Part shown: one piece after another, positions 9,069-18,138 of the stretch
Layout of the letters: every line of letters begins with the position of its first letter
Position numbering within the stretch: position 1 is the first letter of the stretch
DNA from: Marinilabiliaceae bacterium
GTDB taxonomy: Bacteria; Bacteroidota; Bacteroidia; Bacteroidales; Marinilabiliaceae
Reading direction: 5' to 3'
Length of the DNA stretch: 32,439 nucleotides
Assembly: GCA_029933425.1 (NCBI GenBank)
Contig: JAOZOF010000006.1
Coordinates: 2,866 to 35,304, forward strand
The notes under the pieces: generated by a model
The model's input: only the letters and a program-made list of their open reading frames with translations
Told to the model about the DNA's origin: nothing
Databases searched by the model: none
Made by a program: the position numbers and the translations under genes

Positions 9069-9290
9069 ATGTATTGGACACTTGAATTAGCATCAAAATT
9101 GGAAGATGCACCTTGGCCTGCCTCTAAGGACGAACTTATTGATTTTGCAATTCGTTCAGGTGCCCCTCTCGAAGTAATTGAAAACCTGCAGGAGATAGAG
9201 GATGAAGGAGAAGTCTTTGAGAGTATTGAGGATATCTGGCCGGATTACCCATCCAAGGAGGATTTCTTTTTTAACGAAGACGAATATTAA
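9069..9290 (+). CDS. DUF2795-like small acidic protein (73 aa)
   Basis: MYWTLELASKLEDAPWPASKDELIDFAIRSGAPLEVIENLQEIEDEGEVFESIEDIWPDYP, the recognisable Bacteroidota small DUF2795 type. Confidence 0.75.
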   Translation: MYWTLELASKLEDAPWPASKDELIDFAIRSGAPLEVIENLQEIEDEGEVFESIEDIWPDYPSKEDFFFNEDEY

Positions 9291-9294
9291 ATAG

Positions 9295-9322
9295 AAAAGG
9301 GATTTCGGGTCCCTTTTTTTAT
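9295..9322. terminator. Bidirectional terminator between the DUF2795 gene and the OstA-like gene
   Basis: AAAAGGGA-TTTCGGG-TCCCTTTTTTT, with A-run and T-run on opposite sides, at the junction of convergent genes. Confidence 0.7.
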
Positions 9323-10938
9323 TTCTCCTCCTTTGCTTTTACCGGAGCTGTCGTTTTAATATCTTCTATCTGAAATCCTTCGTAAATATTTGTTTCCTCC
9401 TCATTTTTCGGTATTATATCTCTTTTATAAATATCATATTTATTTTTTGGTCTGTACGCTTCAAGCCATCTGAAACCTTTAAGCTTAGAATCTTCTTCCG
9501 TTAGGAATACAGGAGGCTTAAGGTCTCCTTTGGGAGTATTCCTCATTATTATATCCTTTATGTGTCCCTCTTCAAGGTAGATTGTCATATCGCTGCTTTC
9601 AGCCTTATTAGCACCAATTATCATATCCTGGTCTTTAGGATAATATATTGTTTGGGCATTACCTTCAACATCAATTTTGTAAAGCTGGTTGTCTTTAATG
9701 TAGCCTGTCATTTGTTTTCCTTTAAGCTGATTAAAGAACAAGGTGTCCTCGGGCGAAATAATGAAAGCTCCGTTCACAAGTTCAGCTTTGTACAGCACCT
9801 TATTCTTTGTGAACAGCTTTATCACCTGAGCCGTCATCTGATTACCCATAGCCCATAAAACGGGATCGTGGTAAAAGATATTGACCGAATCTCTGAAATC
9901 GTAGATCATGGAATCGCATCTTCCCTGAATATCGGACCTGAAGAACTTAACGTGATGAAATGCTCTGATCAGCCGGCTTTCTGCATTATTTATGGTATCC
10001 TGAACCGGGTCAAGCTTAAGTGTATCGGAATGAAGAAATAGTGTATCGTTCTGATATATCTGCAGTAGTGTGGCCTTTTTTGTGGCAAAGGCTTTTTTTG
10101 TCAGTTCGTTGTAGTATCCGTATCCGCCTTTAATTATTATGTTATTGGTAGTATCTATCAGTTCCATGTGTCCGAAAACTTCTCCGAACCGTTTTTTACG
10201 GTCGTAAAAGATAGTATCCCCTTTTATGGTGGAGGTCTTGCCTTCCACGTAGCTGTTCTTTCTCAGTTCCGAAATATCTTTGGCGGTATCATAATATCCG
10301 TCTTCGCAGTAAATGATGTTCTCTTCGCTTACAATGAATGTGGGGCCGAATATCTTTGTGACCTTTGTTACAGTGTTATACATCAAAGTATCGGAAAAGA
10401 TGGTGTATTCATCGTTCCGGGCAACTACGGAGTCTTTAAAAAAAGCTTCATTGTTGTTAGCGTAGAAGTATCCGAATTTACTGGTCAGGGTATTTCCACT
10501 ATCAACTATCTTTCCACCGTCGAAGTAATAAGCAATGTCGCTGTTCCGGTCGTAATCCAGGTTCTGGGTTGTCAGCACCATCTCTTTCTTCACGAGTCTC
10601 ACGTTCTTTCTAACTTTGACAAACCGGGTATTTCCTTCATACTCCAGATAATCGCCGTAAAGGTGTATCGAATCGTTTTGGATGATGTGAATATTGTTGT
10701 ATGCCTCTACACGATTCGAGTCGTTGTAAAAATAAGCGCTGTCGCAGTACATGATCACATTACCATGCGTGATCTTCACATTGCCAAGGATGAGACGCAC
10801 AGCTTCCGACATGTTCTTGTTATGCACAAGTTTATTTCCTGTGATCTCCACCTTTCTTTTTTTTGGTTGATTATCCTGGCCTGATACCCGGAACATACCA
10901 ATGAAGAAAAAGGCAAAAATGATCAATAATATTCTCAT
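9319..10938 (-). CDS. OstA/LptA-like organic solvent tolerance family protein
   Basis: 539 aa with signal peptide. Repeated jellyroll segments such as VHNKNMSEAVRLILGNVKITHGNVIMYCDSAYFYNDSNRVEAYNNIHIIQNDSIHLYGDYLEYEGNTRFVKVRKNVRL. Confidence 0.88.
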   Translation of the reverse strand: MRILLIIFAFFFIGMFRVSGQDNQPKKRKVEITGNKLVHNKNMSEAVRLILGNVKITHGNVIMYCDSAYFYNDSNRVEAYNNIHIIQNDSIHLYGDYLEYEGNTRFVKVRKNVRLVKKEMVLTTQNLDYDRNSDIAYYFDGGKIVDSGNTLTSKFGYFYANNNEAFFKDSVVARNDEYTIFSDTLMYNTVTKVTKIFGPTFIVSEENIIYCEDGYYDTAKDISELRKNSYVEGKTSTIKGDTIFYDRKKRFGEVFGHMELIDTTNNIIIKGGYGYYNELTKKAFATKKATLLQIYQNDTLFLHSDTLKLDPVQDTINNAESRLIRAFHHVKFFRSDIQGRCDSMIYDFRDSVNIFYHDPVLWAMGNQMTAQVIKLFTKNKVLYKAELVNGAFIISPEDTLFFNQLKGKQMTGYIKDNQLYKIDVEGNAQTIYYPKDQDMIIGANKAESSDMTIYLEEGHIKDIIMRNTPKGDLKPPVFLTEEDSKLKGFRWLEAYRPKNKYDIYKRDIIPKNEEETNIYEGFQIEDIKTTAPVKAKEEK

Positions 10939-11048
10939 CTTGGTGTTAGAAAGTTTTCAACTGCAAAAATGGTGAATATAAACATAAAATAAAACCGGGA
11001 AGTAATATATAAAAGGTAAAAGGCAGGAATTTCTCAAAAAAAGCAATT

Positions 11049-12023
11049 CTATCTTAGAGTGCTGATATCTATGTCGGATATTTTGCTCTCCTGTAGATTC
11101 ATGGATGTTGTCTGTGCTTTGTTCAATAATTCGTAAATCACCACAAGCGGGAATTTGTTTGAGTTTACGGTATCTTTCTGAATGATATAGTTAAGTCTGA
11201 TACCCGATTCGGTGATCTTTTCTTCTCCCCGGTTGTATTCAACAACACACAGGTAATCTTCAGGTATCAACTTCACAATTCTTTTACCGTCGCGGCAAAG
11301 GATAAAATACCCCTTTTCCAGTCCTGTTGCTTTGTAGTTGCTGAAATATTTAAGTTCCGGGACGTATTCTATCTCGAGGAAGAATGACTGGCTGAGGTCG
11401 TTCTCAAAAACCGGATAGATCCCTCCGTTACGGCTTGCTTCAAATATCAGGGAGCCGTTATCCGATCTGGGATCAAGCCATATGTCAGCATTGTCGAGAT
11501 TTGTGGTTGGTTTGTTGTTCAGGAAATCGAATCCGATTATTTCTTCTTGTTTTTTGTTCTTTGATACTTCTTTGTCCGATCTTTTTATCCTTATGTATGG
11601 TGTGCTGTTGTCGAGGTTATAGCCTGAAAGTACCGAAAGTACAAGGTCTGTTTTCTCAGGTTCTTTTTCCATATACAAAGTGTCGGGGAAACGTTTTTTT
11701 GCGGAAAAGTTCTTTTTGTAATTCAGATATCCGGGGCATGAAGCTTTGAAATCAATGCGGTAACCTTTGTTGAACAATACTGCAACTTTGCCGAAAGCAT
11801 TACTTTGAACTCTTTTTTCTTCGTATAATGAGTGGTCGATATTTTCCTGATAAGTACATGTGATGTCGAAATAAGCACCCGGAATGGGTTGTTTTGTTTT
11901 CGAATCGGCAATAACAGTGTTTACTGAAAGATTGTAAACTTCCTTTGAGCACGAATACAAAAAGAGAATTGCAAAAATACCTGCTCCGATTAACAGCCGA
12001 AAGAATTGTCTTAAACCAAACAT
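11049..12023 (-). CDS. Lipoprotein of unknown function
   Basis: 324 aa. Lipobox-like LFLYSCSKEV; N-terminal VNTVIADSKTKQPIPGAYFDITCTY resembles a carboxypeptidase-regulatory/Ig-like segment. No family recognised for the remainder. Confidence 0.7.
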   Translation of the reverse strand: MFGLRQFFRLLIGAGIFAILFLYSCSKEVYNLSVNTVIADSKTKQPIPGAYFDITCTYQENIDHSLYEEKRVQSNAFGKVAVLFNKGYRIDFKASCPGYLNYKKNFSAKKRFPDTLYMEKEPEKTDLVLSVLSGYNLDNSTPYIRIKRSDKEVSKNKKQEEIIGFDFLNNKPTTNLDNADIWLDPRSDNGSLIFEASRNGGIYPVFENDLSQSFFLEIEYVPELKYFSNYKATGLEKGYFILCRDGKRIVKLIPEDYLCVVEYNRGEEKITESGIRLNYIIQKDTVNSNKFPLVVIYELLNKAQTTSMNLQESKISDIDISTLR

Positions 12024-12040
12024 CTAATAGTTAAAAATGA

Positions 12041-13399
12041 CTATTTTACCCAACCCTTATATTCAAAGTCACAATTTAACCATTTTTTATCAATTCTTAT
12101 ATATGTTGTGCGTTGTTTTTCTTTAATCCAATTATCAATTGTTTCCTGACGCTTTTTATTTTCGAGCATTCCTTTCAGCAATTGGTAGTCGTCACGCAGG
12201 TTTGCGCGATGAGGTTCCGTTTTGTTTTTAAGTAATACCAGCCGGTAAGTTTCTCTGCCTTTTTGCTCATCTATCATTTTGAAAGGTTTTGTTACCTCTC
12301 CGACTTTCAAACCCGCAATAGCTTTGTTAATTTGTGGCGGGATGTCACTTATTTCAAATTTGGTGTTACCTGTTTTCGGATTTACCATAATACCCCCGTT
12401 GGCTCTTGTGTCTTTATCCATTGAGAATCTCAGAGCTGCTTCTTCAAAAGTCAGCTTTTTTTCAATGATGAAGGTACGGATCGAGTCAAGTCGTGCAAGA
12501 GATTCTTTTCTTGCCTGTTCCGATATTTTTGGTTTCAGCAGTATGTGGCGGACATTTATACGTTCCCCTTTTCTGTCGATGAACTGAATGATGTGGTAAC
12601 CGTATTCGGTCTCAACGATCTTGGAAACTTTGTTTTTCTTTGTAAGGTTAAATGCTACCGTGGCAAATTCCGGTATCAACTGGCTTCGTGTCATCCAGCC
12701 GAGGTCGCCACCGCGGGCTGCTGATCCGGGGTCTTCGGAGTATAATACTGCAAGTGTTGCAAAGTCCCTTCCTTCTTTTATCTCTTTCTGGAATTCACGG
12801 AGTTGTGCTTTTACCCTGTCGATCTCTTCCTGTTCAATCCTTGGATAAATCACTATCTCATTCAGTTCATACTGGGTAGGTACCATGGGAAGGCTGTCTT
12901 GCGGAAGCTTCTTGAAAAATGTTCTGATCTCGGAAGGAGTAACCTTGATGTTTCTTGTTATTTCACCCTGCATACGTTGGGCAAGCATCTGTTTTTTTAC
13001 AGTTTCCATCATGTCTCTTTTGATCTGAATGATGGATTTGTTGAAATACTCTTCAAGTTTCTGCTTATCGCCTATCTGCTGTATCATGTAGTTCATACGG
13101 GCATCAACCTGATTTACGATCTCGTTCTGGCTGACCTCCACACTATCAAGATCGGCCTGGTTGAGCATCAGACTTTGTATCAACGACTGCTCAAAAATGT
13201 GACATTTGATGTCACCCGGAAAGGTGACGCCTTCACTCAGTGCCTGTTGGTACTGTTGTTCTATTTCTGATTTCAGGATTGCATTATCCCCCACAACAGC
13301 TATTACCTCATCTATGATATTATCCTGTGAAAAGGAAGTGAAAGAGAACAGCGTGAGAAGTAAAAGCAAATATATTTTTCGCATACCAGATAAATTCAA
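12041..13399 (-). CDS. Periplasmic peptidylprolyl isomerase, SurA-like with two parvulin domains
   Basis: SurA-N-like NIIDEVIAVVGDNAILKSEIEQQYQQAL; parvulin motifs FATLAVLYSEDPGSAARGGDLGWMTRSQLIPEFATVAF..EYGYHIIQFIDRKGERINVRHILL. Start may be the internal Met at 13384 (MRKIYLLLLLTLF). Confidence 0.93.
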   Translation of the reverse strand: MNLSGMRKIYLLLLLTLFSFTSFSQDNIIDEVIAVVGDNAILKSEIEQQYQQALSEGVTFPGDIKCHIFEQSLIQSLMLNQADLDSVEVSQNEIVNQVDARMNYMIQQIGDKQKLEEYFNKSIIQIKRDMMETVKKQMLAQRMQGEITRNIKVTPSEIRTFFKKLPQDSLPMVPTQYELNEIVIYPRIEQEEIDRVKAQLREFQKEIKEGRDFATLAVLYSEDPGSAARGGDLGWMTRSQLIPEFATVAFNLTKKNKVSKIVETEYGYHIIQFIDRKGERINVRHILLKPKISEQARKESLARLDSIRTFIIEKKLTFEEAALRFSMDKDTRANGGIMVNPKTGNTKFEISDIPPQINKAIAGLKVGEVTKPFKMIDEQKGRETYRLVLLKNKTEPHRANLRDDYQLLKGMLENKKRQETIDNWIKEKQRTTYIRIDKKWLNCDFEYKGWVK

Positions 13400-13473
13400 A
13401 AATTAATTGTCCCGATTAAAAACATGCAAATATAAAAAAAAGGTTCAGGTTTTATGGTGCAAAGACATACAGT

Positions 13474-14319
13474 TTAATAAAACTTGATCGTTTTTTGTTT
13501 TAAACCCTCTTCATACAGATCACTTTCCAGTTTATTGATGAAATCAAGTCTTTTTTTGTTAAGCAGAATAGCTTTTATCCGGTCTTCAACATATTCTAAT
13601 GGTGCTGTCTCACCGGCCAGTGTATATTCGCGGATATTCAGGAAATAGTAATTGGCAGAATCGGACACTTCATAGTAATGATTGTACTTCAGAAACCTGT
13701 CTGGATTGGTTACCTGGCGCGGCAGTTGAGAGTTTATTTCATCAAAAGGTTTCCATTCTTCGAAAAAAACATCGTATTTTTTTGCATTTTGAAAACAGTA
13801 TGCCTCCATTTTCACAAGGTCTTCGGCAGCATCACTTTTATACCACTTTCTCAGATCTCTTAATTTTGGCGCCGAGCGCGGAACTACGATGAATACTCCT
13901 TTGATGATATTTTCGTTAAGGATAAAATTGTCGGTCATTTTGTGGTAGTAATCTTTTATCTCCTGTTTGGTTACCATGGGAGAATATTTCTGCTGCAACA
14001 TCTTCTGTTGATAAAGATTTACCAATAATGACCTGCGGTATTCTTCAAGCAGTTTTGATACGTCTTTCTCATCAGGCGAAAGATTAAGTTCTGCCTTACG
14101 AAGCATAAGTTCAGAACGGATCCATCGGCTTATGAAATCCTGGGCAAAAATCAGGCTGTCATCCTTTGAGATGTTATCGGGAATAATGTCGTACAAGTCA
14201 TGTTTTGTAAGTACTTTGTCACCGACCCTTACAACCGGTTCACCCAACGGGTCTTCCGTTTGGTTCTTACAACTAAAAAAAACCAGAATAAACGACAGTA
14301 AAAATAGAGATCTGAACAT
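13474..14319 (-). CDS. SurA/PpiC-like lipoprotein with apparently degenerate parvulin region
   Basis: 281 aa. Lipobox LVFFSCK; VVRVGDKVLTKHDLYDIIPDNISKDDSLIFAQDFISRWIRSELML resembles a SurA/PpiC N-terminus. Sits between two PPIase genes but lacks recognisable HIL..GGDLGW motifs. Confidence 0.75.
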   Translation of the reverse strand: MFRSLFLLSFILVFFSCKNQTEDPLGEPVVRVGDKVLTKHDLYDIIPDNISKDDSLIFAQDFISRWIRSELMLRKAELNLSPDEKDVSKLLEEYRRSLLVNLYQQKMLQQKYSPMVTKQEIKDYYHKMTDNFILNENIIKGVFIVVPRSAPKLRDLRKWYKSDAAEDLVKMEAYCFQNAKKYDVFFEEWKPFDEINSQLPRQVTNPDRFLKYNHYYEVSDSANYYFLNIREYTLAGETAPLEYVEDRIKAILLNKKRLDFINKLESDLYEEGLKQKTIKFY

Positions 14320-14363
14320 ATTTTATCTTTGGAACATCAAAATCAGGCATAAATATACAAAAG

Positions 14364-16313
14364 TTATTTTTTAGTTCTTTTCAAAACTTCGGCATGTACC
14401 ACGGGCTTGTATTTTTCTTTCAGGCTTTTTATCCATTTCTCTTCAATAAAAGACTGATAGTCGGCTATCACCAAGCCTTTGACATCATCGAATTCCTGCA
14501 TCTTACTATCTCCGAATTTTCCGAAGAAACATGTTTTTGAATAATTATCGGGGAATTCCGGTTTTTGTTTCGTTTTCACACTCCAAAGAACGGCATCGTA
14601 CAACGTGCTTTCTCCTTTCTCGTATTGCCCTGATCTGTGCATAAAACCGTCATCCAGCAGAACTTTCAGGGAATCTATGTCTTTTTGCGTTACAGAATCC
14701 TTGATCAGTGCTTCAACTGTTTTGACAGCTTTTTTGTTTTTGCAGAAAAATATATCACCGGTGAATGTTTCGGGTGTAGCATAGTCGTTCTTGTGCTCAT
14801 CAAAATATTTTTTAAGTCCGGTGCTGTCTTCGGTTGCTTTATTCCACACCTCTTTCTGGCTGATCTCGAAGATCAACAGTCCGTCATGATATTCATTTAT
14901 CAGATACCTGAACTCAGGATATTTTTCTGCAAGATGCTCTTTTTCCCACTCTATGATGTTGTCGTTGAAAAAGCTGTTCAGTTTCTGATCGATGGTCAAA
15001 GGTGAAATGCCGGAATTCAGGGCATTGTTTTTGTCAAGATAACTGCTGAAATCTTTAAGATACAAAGTCGTGTCTCCTATGTGACATAAAGGTTCCTTGT
15101 AGTTTTCAAGGTTTTTTTGCAGGTCGTCTTTTGTGATGTCTTTTGCTGCAAACGTATCTTTCAGGTAATCAATCGTGGTACTGTCAACCTCAAATCCGTT
15201 TTCTGTCTTCAGCCTTTTTATGGTAGCTGTTTTTCCCGATAATGCCCTTTTGCTGTTAGATACTTTTTTCAGGATGTCATCTTTTTGCTCTTCATACGGC
15301 TTAACGTCTCTTTTGTCAATTCTTTTTATGATGTGCCATCCTACCCTTGTTCTCACTGGTTTCGAATACTCTCCGTTTTCGGGGATGGCAAATGCGGCTT
15401 CTGCAAATTCGGGGATCATGCGTCCTGTTCCGAACCAGTTAAGCTCTCCTCCCTTGAGGGCGGAATTTCTGTCATCAGATAATTTTTCGGCCAGAGTAGC
15501 AAAGTCTTCTCCGTTTTGTAAAAGATCGTAAATCGAATCTATTTCGTTCTTTGCCTTTTCCTGCATCTCTTTGCTGGCATTGCGGGGTATCACTTTCATG
15601 ATGTGTGCAACCTTTATCTCTCCAGGTGATCTTCTTTTTGCATTGACTTTAACAATGTGGTACCCGAAAGAGGTACGGATTATGGGAGAGATCTCTCCTA
15701 CAGGTGTTGTGTATGCTGCGGTCTCGAACGGATAAACGGTCTGGAACACTGAGATATACCCGAGATGTCCTTTGTTCTTTTTTACTGAAGGGTCTTCCGA
15801 GTACATTAAAGCCATCTGTCCAAAATCCGCACCGTTGATTATCTTATCCCTTATCTCATTTATTTTGTTGTATGCCTGCAGTGTATCAGCAGGGAACGGG
15901 TTTTTCGGCAAACGTATCAGAATATGTGAAACATCCACTTCTTCTAACATTCTCTCATAAGCTTCCCTGGCAATGTCTTCAACGGCTTTTTTGTCGGTCA
16001 GGTAAGGTTTTGCAAGCTCGTTTTTATAATATTCAATTTCTTTTCTGAAACCGGACATTGTATCCATTCCCTGAGCGACAGCTTCAGTAACTTTAAGTTT
16101 GTAATTGACGAACAGATCGAGATACTCTTTCTTTGTCAGCGGCTCTTTCGATATCGAGTTATTCTTCTCGTAAATGTAGTTGAACTCTTCGAGAGAAAAT
16201 TTCTTACCGTCGATCTCAACTAATGGCGTTTCTTTGTCCTGAGCATTAGTAATTGATGTAACTGCCAGAATTACCATTGTTATGATGGCCTTTCCTGTTA
16301 TGTTTCTTCGCAT
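14364..16313 (-). CDS. Peptidylprolyl isomerase (PpiC/SurA-type, two parvulin domains)
   Basis: 649 aa. VSHILIRLPKNPFP..FGQMALMYSEDPSVKKNKGHLGYISVFQTVYPFETAAY and VAHIMKVIPR..FATLAEKLSDDRNSALKGGELNWFGTGRMIPEFAEAAF..RVGWHIIKRID. Confidence 0.93.
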   Translation of the reverse strand: MRRNITGKAIITMVILAVTSITNAQDKETPLVEIDGKKFSLEEFNYIYEKNNSISKEPLTKKEYLDLFVNYKLKVTEAVAQGMDTMSGFRKEIEYYKNELAKPYLTDKKAVEDIAREAYERMLEEVDVSHILIRLPKNPFPADTLQAYNKINEIRDKIINGADFGQMALMYSEDPSVKKNKGHLGYISVFQTVYPFETAAYTTPVGEISPIIRTSFGYHIVKVNAKRRSPGEIKVAHIMKVIPRNASKEMQEKAKNEIDSIYDLLQNGEDFATLAEKLSDDRNSALKGGELNWFGTGRMIPEFAEAAFAIPENGEYSKPVRTRVGWHIIKRIDKRDVKPYEEQKDDILKKVSNSKRALSGKTATIKRLKTENGFEVDSTTIDYLKDTFAAKDITKDDLQKNLENYKEPLCHIGDTTLYLKDFSSYLDKNNALNSGISPLTIDQKLNSFFNDNIIEWEKEHLAEKYPEFRYLINEYHDGLLIFEISQKEVWNKATEDSTGLKKYFDEHKNDYATPETFTGDIFFCKNKKAVKTVEALIKDSVTQKDIDSLKVLLDDGFMHRSGQYEKGESTLYDAVLWSVKTKQKPEFPDNYSKTCFFGKFGDSKMQEFDDVKGLVIADYQSFIEEKWIKSLKEKYKPVVHAEVLKRTKK

Positions 16314-16390
16314 GTTTAAAGCTATTTATTGAAAATAAATAACGTAAAAATAATAAATGCATTGTTTAGCTGGTCAAAAAATATGAAAAC

Positions 16391-16422
16391 AAAACCCGGA
16401 ACTAACGAAAGAACCGGGTTTT
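16391..16422 (-). terminator. Rho-independent terminator downstream of guaB
   Basis: On the minus strand: AAAACCCGG-(14 nt)-CCGGGTTTTGTTTTC. Located between the guaB stop and the PPIase start. Confidence 0.7.
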
Positions 16423-16445
16423 AAAAATATGTTTCACTAATGATT

Positions 16446-17921
16446 TTATCTTGAATAGTTCGGAGCTTCACGTGTGATGGTCACATCATGAGGGTGGCTT
16501 TCCGACATGCCTGCATTGGTGATCTTGGTGAATTTTGCGTTATGCAGCTGTACAATGCTTGAAGCACCGCAGTATCCCATTCCTGCCCTTAAACCTCCGA
16601 TGAGCTGATGCATCACCTCGATCAAAGTTCCTTTGAAAGGTACCCGACCTGAAATGCCTTCAGGAACAAGCTTCTCAATATTGTCTTCCACATCCTGAAA
16701 ATAACGGTCTTTCGAACCTTCTTTCTGCTGCATTGCCTCGAGTGATCCCATTCCGCGATAGGATTTGAATTTACGTCCGTTGTAGATGATGGTCTCGCCC
16801 GGGGATTCGTCAACACCGGCAAACAGAGAGCCTGCCATAATGCTGTCGGCACCGGCTGCAATAGCCTTAACAATATCGCCTGAGTAACGGATACCTCCGT
16901 CGGCAATTACAGGAACTCCTGTTCCCTTAACAGCTTTAGAGACTTCGTAAATGGCCGAAAGCTGAGGCACACCGACCCCTGCAACAACCCTTGTGGTACA
17001 GATTGAGCCGGGACCAATACCAACCTTTACAGCATCGGCACCTGCTTTGATAAGGGCATTAGCTGCTTCGGCTGTAGCAATGTTTCCTACGATAATATCA
17101 AGATGAGGATATTTCTTTTTTGCTTTCTTCAGTGTTTCGAGAACACCTTTTGAATGGCCGTGAGCCGTATCGATAACAATGGCATCCACACTTGCGTTCA
17201 CAAGGGCTTCGATACGTTCGAAAGTGTTATAGGTAACTCCCACACCTGCGGCAACCCGCAATCGTCCCATTTCATCCTTGCAGGCAAGTGGTTTGTCCTT
17301 AGCTTTTGTAATGTCTTTGTATGTGATCAGACCAATGAGTTTGTTGTCTTTGTCAACAACAGGCAGTTTCTCTATTTTATGTCTTTGAAGAATGGCTGCG
17401 GCATGTTCCAGGTCTGTTTTTTGGTCGATAGTGATAAGGTTGTGTGATGTCATCACGTCATTTATCGATCTTTTCATGTCGAGCTCAAACCTCAGATCAC
17501 GGTTTGTTACAATACCGACAAGATAACCACTGTCATCAACAACAGGGATCCCTCCGATCTTGTACTCTCTCATCAGGTTCAATGCTGCTCCTACAGTGCT
17601 TCCCTTTTTAATGGTAACAGGATCGTAGATCATTCCGTTCTCGGCACGTTTTACGATCTTTACCTGTTTGGCCTGCTGTTCAATGGTCATGTTCTTGTGG
17701 ATCACACCGATGCCTCCCTCACGTGCAATGGCAATGGCCATGCGCGCTTCGGTAACAGTGTCCATAGCAGCTGAAACTATAGGTGTGTTCAGTTCGATAT
17801 TCTTAGAGAATTTGGTGTTTAAGGTCACTTCACGCGGTAAAACCTCCGAATAGGCCGGAATAAGCAGTACATCATCAAATGTCAACCCTTCCGTTGCAAT
17901 TTTTTCATCAATAAATGCCAT
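16446..17921 (-). CDS. guaB: IMP dehydrogenase with CBS domains
   Basis: 491 aa. [73 protein letters not shown], two CBS segments, C-terminal EAPNYSR. Confidence 0.99.
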   Translation of the reverse strand: MAFIDEKIATEGLTFDDVLLIPAYSEVLPREVTLNTKFSKNIELNTPIVSAAMDTVTEARMAIAIAREGGIGVIHKNMTIEQQAKQVKIVKRAENGMIYDPVTIKKGSTVGAALNLMREYKIGGIPVVDDSGYLVGIVTNRDLRFELDMKRSINDVMTSHNLITIDQKTDLEHAAAILQRHKIEKLPVVDKDNKLIGLITYKDITKAKDKPLACKDEMGRLRVAAGVGVTYNTFERIEALVNASVDAIVIDTAHGHSKGVLETLKKAKKKYPHLDIIVGNIATAEAANALIKAGADAVKVGIGPGSICTTRVVAGVGVPQLSAIYEVSKAVKGTGVPVIADGGIRYSGDIVKAIAAGADSIMAGSLFAGVDESPGETIIYNGRKFKSYRGMGSLEAMQQKEGSKDRYFQDVEDNIEKLVPEGISGRVPFKGTLIEVMHQLIGGLRAGMGYCGASSIVQLHNAKFTKITNAGMSESHPHDVTITREAPNYSR

Positions 17922-17970
17922 GGGATCAATATTTTGGATTTAACCAGTTATACGGATTTAAAAATTTTGG

Positions 17971-17978
17971 CAAAATTA
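17971..17978 (-). promoter_or_regulatory. guaB: Candidate -7 element (TAATTTTG on the minus strand) for guaB
   Basis: Exact TAnnTTTG match about 50 nt upstream of the guaB ATG. No convincing -33 element. Confidence 0.4.
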
Positions 17979-18092
17979 CAAAAAAACAATCAGATAAGCA
18001 GGATAAAGTCAGTAAACTTTCGTGGCAATTTTCAATGATTATCGAACAGAAGAATCCGGATTTGAATTTCGGTAAAAGTTATCGGGTAACAG

Positions 18093-18120
18093 TTGTCCGT
18101 TTTTTGTAATTTTACATTTG
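18093..18120 (+). promoter_or_regulatory. recQ: Candidate Bacteroidota promoter for recQ (TTG - N17 - TACATTTG)
   Basis: Exact -7 TAnnTTTG match at 18113-18120 with TTG at 18093-18095; the ATG is at 18139. Confidence 0.5.
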
Positions 18121-18138
18121 AAAAAAGTTAAAAGCTGA

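Noticed and set aside
10168-10884. 238-aa plus-strand ORF antisense to the OstA-like gene
   Set aside because: Lies wholly within a well-supported minus-strand CDS; the protein has no recognisable motifs and looks like an antisense shadow ORF.
12803-13270. 155-aa plus-strand ORF antisense to the SurA-like gene
   Set aside because: Shadow ORF opposite a clear parvulin-family CDS; low-complexity hydrophobic translation.
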